A DNA stretch of 64,000 bases from Bacteroidota bacterium (GTDB taxonomy: Bacteria; Bacteroidota; Bacteroidia; Bacteroidales; Porphyromonadaceae): NCBI GenBank assembly GCA_023396255.1, contig JAEWWU010000019.1:1-64000 (forward strand). Reading direction: 5' to 3'. The notes below the pieces were generated by a model. It had not been told where the DNA came from. It worked only from the letters and a program-made list of their open reading frames with translations, and did not search any database. Within the stretch, counting starts at the first letter, position 1; each line of letters opens with the position of its first letter. Below, in pieces: positions 61,139 through 64,000 of the stretch. The translations under genes were made by a program, and so were the position numbers.

Positions 61139-61430
61139 ACTATCATTGAGCTACCAAAATAATTACACGGAAAAAAATCTCATATATTGTGTTGTCCGAA
61201 CAACTCTTTCTCTCTGCTCTAAAAACTCGGAGCTATCCCCTGCATAAGTGAGACATCACAACAAAAATACGAAAATGACAAAAAAACATACAACATACAT
61301 AGAGCATAATAAACAGAAAGACAAAAAAAGACTCTCCCACACTTATAAGAAAATCGCCCTTGAAAGGGCCTTATACGGCTCCTCCAAGGACGACCTTCGT
61401 GTGACGTCGCCTAAATTTCTCTAAGGAAAT
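61139..61430. other. Intergenic region between the exported protein and the sorting-domain protein
   Basis: This 292-base gap holds the terminator at 61347-61369 and, for the unknown exported protein, a minus-strand TATTTTTG box (61269-61262) with TTG at 61293-61291 (21-base spacer). Nothing else is supported. Confidence 0.45.
61347..61369 (-). terminator. Candidate terminator after the sorting-domain protein
   Basis: On the minus strand GCCCT (61369-61365) pairs with AGGGC (61360-61356) around a 4-base loop and is followed by GATTTTCTT. The stem is short, so the call is tentative. Confidence 0.5.
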
Positions 61431-63317
61431 TTACTCAACAATGATCTTTTCGGTCCAACAAGAACTTCCCTTGTTCACCTTCACAACATACCATCCCGCA
61501 GATAGACGTTGCTCAACCGATGTCATCTTAAGACAACCATCCATTCCATACACTTCAACAGAGTCAAATGCTCCATCAACAATGACAAGTCCATCCTTTA
61601 CTCTCACTACAGGAGCTTGTTCTCCATCAATTGTATCTACTCCGTTGCTGGCTTTCCATTCTACGTTGGAAGAGAACAACACTGCGCGTTGCTTGTAATC
61701 TTTCATTGCAGCTTTATCAATAACTCGATGACCAACAACAACAATTTTCATATTTTTCGCTTTCCACGCTTTATCGAACGCCTTTTTTGGGAATGTTATC
61801 TCAAACTTATTGCCGTTAACGACAGCCTTGTCTCCCATCGCTGAAGAAAGGAACATTCGAGCTACATCGTGGTGAATAAACTCTCCTTTGGCTCCGGCTT
61901 GTTTGATGGCGGGGAGCTCACTTTCTGTTACCACAGCGGTTAGGTAAAGGTCTCCTGTAAACCCGGCAACCAAACTACCTGTGACCTTTACAGCAACCAT
62001 TCCATTGTCACCGGATTGTTCTATCTTTTCGATTCGACCATATTCCAAATTATCCTTGAGCATTTTCCTAAAGTCTTCAGTATAAGATATGCGAGGGAAG
62101 AAAGCACATTCCTTACTTTCTCCGAGTTGCAAGCGGTCGATAGCTGCTGCAGGTGCAAAGTTAACACCCAAATAATCTAAAAGGCTTTCTGACTCCTTAA
62201 TAGTAAACGGATCGGTGTCAAATCCGGCGTGGTGCTCAATAACACTCACCTTGAGGCCGGCCTTGGCAAAAGACTCGATATATGCCTTAAATACGGGATC
62301 AGCCGCAGGACAGTTTTGACATTTTTCCGTTGTAAAATGCTCAATCAAAACAGTCTCCCTTGGGAAGGGACCATTTTCTTTCAAGATCGTATATGTCTTG
62401 GCTGCAACAATAGCAGACAATGGATTTTCTTTTCCATTGATCTTCTGCAACTGTAATTCTACCTTTCCAGTTCCTTCGGCAGGCATTTTGACCTCGATCG
62501 GAAGAGCGACTGTTTTCCCTGCTTCGACCAAAATTTCTTTTTTTATCTCTTGAGGCTTACCCCCAACCATTACCTTGAATTCTTCTGAGGAAATATTCTT
62601 CAAGCCAATATTGCGAACGCGAGCCACTGCCTTCACTTCTTGATTGGCTGTAGCATTGAAAACGCCATCCAATTCCAAGAGGTATCCTAAGTTCTCAAGA
62701 GCAGGAGCATTTTCGAGACCAGCGAAGATCATTAAGGTTCCGAAATTGTACCCTTTTTCCACTGTATTTAAAATCTTATCCCCCAAAGACTCTCCTTGTT
62801 TCGGCATTACATCGTGCACCCCCATATAGCATCCGTTTTTGATGTTTTCCTGCTTATCGAAACCCAGAGGGTGACCGGCATCCTTTGTACTGTGAACAAG
62901 GTAACCTATATAATAGGGATCATCACTACTAAATTTGTATGGATTACTCAATTCCAAATGGTTAAGGCGCACCTTAATGGTTTTTTTCTCCATATAGACC
63001 ACTTTCATATCCTTATCGAGAACCAAAACTGCTCCATTATCATCTGGATAAGAAGCTGCCAACACGACATCAACATATTTCAACGTTGCCCCCTTGATAT
63101 TTTCCACCTTGTTGAAAGCCGTCAAAATAGCAACCTTACCGCTTTTCCCAATACCCAAGAGTTCTTTGGCGTAACGGTCGGCATAGCCAAACCCTCCGGC
63201 AACGGACTCTTCATTATCGGCAAAGGTTGCCGATGTACTCATACTCACGATCTGTGCTTCTGCTGCCAAATAGGCCCCAAACATCAGCATCAGGATGTAA
63301 CAAAACTTTTTCATCAT
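61431..63317 (-). CDS. Secreted thioredoxin-fold/Omp28-like protein with type IX C-terminal sorting domain
   Basis: The 628-residue protein has a signal peptide (1-22), an N-terminal beta-rich region, an Ig-like CARDB-type stretch (about 225-310), and a thioredoxin-like domain (about 320-540) with a C333-Q-N-C336 pair in HFTTEKCQNCPAAD. The last ~60 residues match a type IX sorting domain (VRVKDGLVIVDG..., SVEVYGMDG, AGWYVVKVN, ending EKIIVE). Such proteins are carried across the outer membrane by the Por/type IX system and the tail is removed. The Omp28-related assignment is by recall. Its role may be a surface disulfide or redox function. A well-spaced promoter lies upstream. Confidence 0.82.
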   Translation of the reverse strand: MMKKFCYILMLMFGAYLAAEAQIVSMSTSATFADNEESVAGGFGYADRYAKELLGIGKSGKVAILTAFNKVENIKGATLKYVDVVLAASYPDDNGAVLVLDKDMKVVYMEKKTIKVRLNHLELSNPYKFSSDDPYYIGYLVHSTKDAGHPLGFDKQENIKNGCYMGVHDVMPKQGESLGDKILNTVEKGYNFGTLMIFAGLENAPALENLGYLLELDGVFNATANQEVKAVARVRNIGLKNISSEEFKVMVGGKPQEIKKEILVEAGKTVALPIEVKMPAEGTGKVELQLQKINGKENPLSAIVAAKTYTILKENGPFPRETVLIEHFTTEKCQNCPAADPVFKAYIESFAKAGLKVSVIEHHAGFDTDPFTIKESESLLDYLGVNFAPAAAIDRLQLGESKECAFFPRISYTEDFRKMLKDNLEYGRIEKIEQSGDNGMVAVKVTGSLVAGFTGDLYLTAVVTESELPAIKQAGAKGEFIHHDVARMFLSSAMGDKAVVNGNKFEITFPKKAFDKAWKAKNMKIVVVGHRVIDKAAMKDYKQRAVLFSSNVEWKASNGVDTIDGEQAPVVRVKDGLVIVDGAFDSVEVYGMDGCLKMTSVEQRLSAGWYVVKVNKGSSCWTEKIIVE

Positions 63318-63356
63318 ACTAATTCAATTAAGATAACTAAAATGGTTTTCACTTGG

Positions 63357-63388
63357 CAAATCTACAATAAAACAACTTCATAAACAAA
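63357..63388 (-). promoter_or_regulatory. Promoter of the sorting-domain protein
   Basis: On the minus strand TAGATTTG (63364-63357) fits the -7 box and TTTG (63388-63385) the -33 element with a 20-base spacer. The leader to the ATG at 63317 is about 35 bases. Confidence 0.6.
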
Positions 63389-63990
63389 AAAAGAGCCTAA
63401 AAGATGCAATCTTCCAATTAAAAATATAGAAAACACTAGAGCTCAAGCACTCAAAACAAGCTTCAATACTATCTTTTAACTCTTTATTGTCACCATATTT
63501 AGTCTATTTACGCTTCTTTCTCCACCTCTTTTATCCGGCATATTTCCTTCCCATAATGCGGAACACCAACAAAAAATTGGACATAGGCAGTTCAACGCAC
63601 AAACCTCAAAAAGATGAATCGCTTTACCTAACTAAAACATTTAACGAGGATAGTCCAAAACAGATGTTTACCGAGATTAAACTTCAATAGGATTGTGCAT
63701 AAAATGGGATTTATGCGTCTTTTTCGGAGTCCTCGAATGCTAAAAAAGATTTTGTGATAAACCCTCGAAGAAGCAAATAATTGCGCACAAAGATAGACTT
63801 TGTCTCCAAAAATCGATTTTCAGAGAAAAAGCGACACAAAAAAGCGACAATCACCTGATAAACAAATAATTACAAAATCATTCATCCACTCTCTACTTGC
63901 AACTAACTCATCCATAACAAAACTATTCAGTCTTCCGCCTTACGGAAGAGCCGAATCTATCCGTTGATTCTGTACCTAAGAGCGGCCACC

Positions 63991-63998
63991 TAACTTTG
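63991..63998 (+). promoter_or_regulatory. Candidate -7 box at the right edge
   Basis: TAACTTTG matches TAnnTTTG and would drive a plus-strand gene beyond the window. No TTG is found at a good distance. Confidence 0.3.
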
Positions 63999-64000
63999 TC

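Larger units (their letters stand above)
63318..64000. other. 683-base terminal region without a convincing gene
   Basis: No protein of normal length is supported. The region contains the promoter at 63357-63388, a 44-codon open frame (63556-63690) followed by a small hairpin with a T-rich tail (63697-63722), a minus-strand TATCTTTG box (63795-63788), a 7-pair hairpin at 63931-63949 and a plus-strand TAACTTTG box at the very end. Confidence 0.55.

Noticed and set aside
63487..63690. 67-codon reading of the plus-strand frame near the right end
   Set aside because: The long version would start at TTG with a hydrophobic run but no signal-like or known pattern. Only the shorter 44-codon part was kept, as a low-interest finding.
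63931..63949. 7-pair hairpin TCTTCCG/CGGAAGA near the right edge considered as a terminator
   Set aside because: No T run follows on either strand and no gene ends nearby.

Overview
The window is a stretch of chromosome from a Bacteroidota bacterium, most likely order Bacteroidales and close to Porphyromonas. The evidence is a primary sigma factor of the short Bacteroidota type, repeated TAnnTTTG -7 boxes instead of sigma70-like promoters, almost no Shine-Dalgarno sequences, Bacteroidota-specific families (DUF4954, DUF4271, an FtsL_2-like protein, DUF4625) and a secreted protein with a type IX secretion tail. Urocanase, asparaginase, menaquinone synthesis and lipid A/LPS genes fit an anaerobic, amino-acid-using Gram-negative. 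The genus assignment is inference. No phage, transposase, CRISPR array or plasmid gene is visible, and most of the window is core genome.

Layout. 1-170: the end of a tRNA cluster (a tRNA tail, probably Tyr, then Gly-TCC) and its terminator. 339-6836 (+): urocanase with its own terminator, a small outer-membrane barrel, a quinone-reductase-like flavoprotein, an FtsE-type ATPase, aspartokinase and MenA. 6874-16232 (-): a division/cell-wall cluster rsmH-ftsL-ftsI-murE-mraY-murD-ftsW, lacking mraZ in front and murG-murC-ftsQAZ behind. 16517-25460 (-): secG, a divergent EF-G paralogue, an M16 peptidase, rpsP, fhs and a DUF4954 protein. 25921-31876 (-): a tight operon yitT-cyclophilin-rRNA methyltransferase-rsmF-pfkA-mutY. 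32233-35171 (-): DUF4271-hemD-rnpA-yidD-tatD. 35318-42475 (-): a PpiD-like chaperone, a CBS/CorC membrane protein, a WalJ-like hydrolase, asparaginase, a LysE exporter and rpoD.

42841-46068 (+) is the most accessory-looking part: a three-gene unit of a Cys/His-rich small membrane protein, a ZnuD-like TonB-dependent receptor and a lipoprotein with a histidine tail, probably for metal (zinc) uptake. 46668-53837 (+): an elongator-type CAT tRNA with an unusual T-loop, purB, an rRNA pseudouridine synthase, asnS, an AspT/YidE-type transporter and lptB. 53913-59858 (-): sppA-lpxK-thiL-mlaE-mlaF-DUF1905, an envelope-centred operon. 60041-63317 (-): an unrecognised secreted protein and a thioredoxin-fold/Omp28-like protein with a C-terminal sorting domain. 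The last 680 bases hold no convincing gene.

Most worth a second look are the EF-G paralogue that has lost the catalytic histidine, the metal-uptake operon with its internal hairpin, a two-copy dispersed intergenic repeat (25747-25800 and 46272-46325), and the truncated division cluster with an unusually long, acidic FtsL. All functions are read from sequence recall and motifs. No database search was possible.
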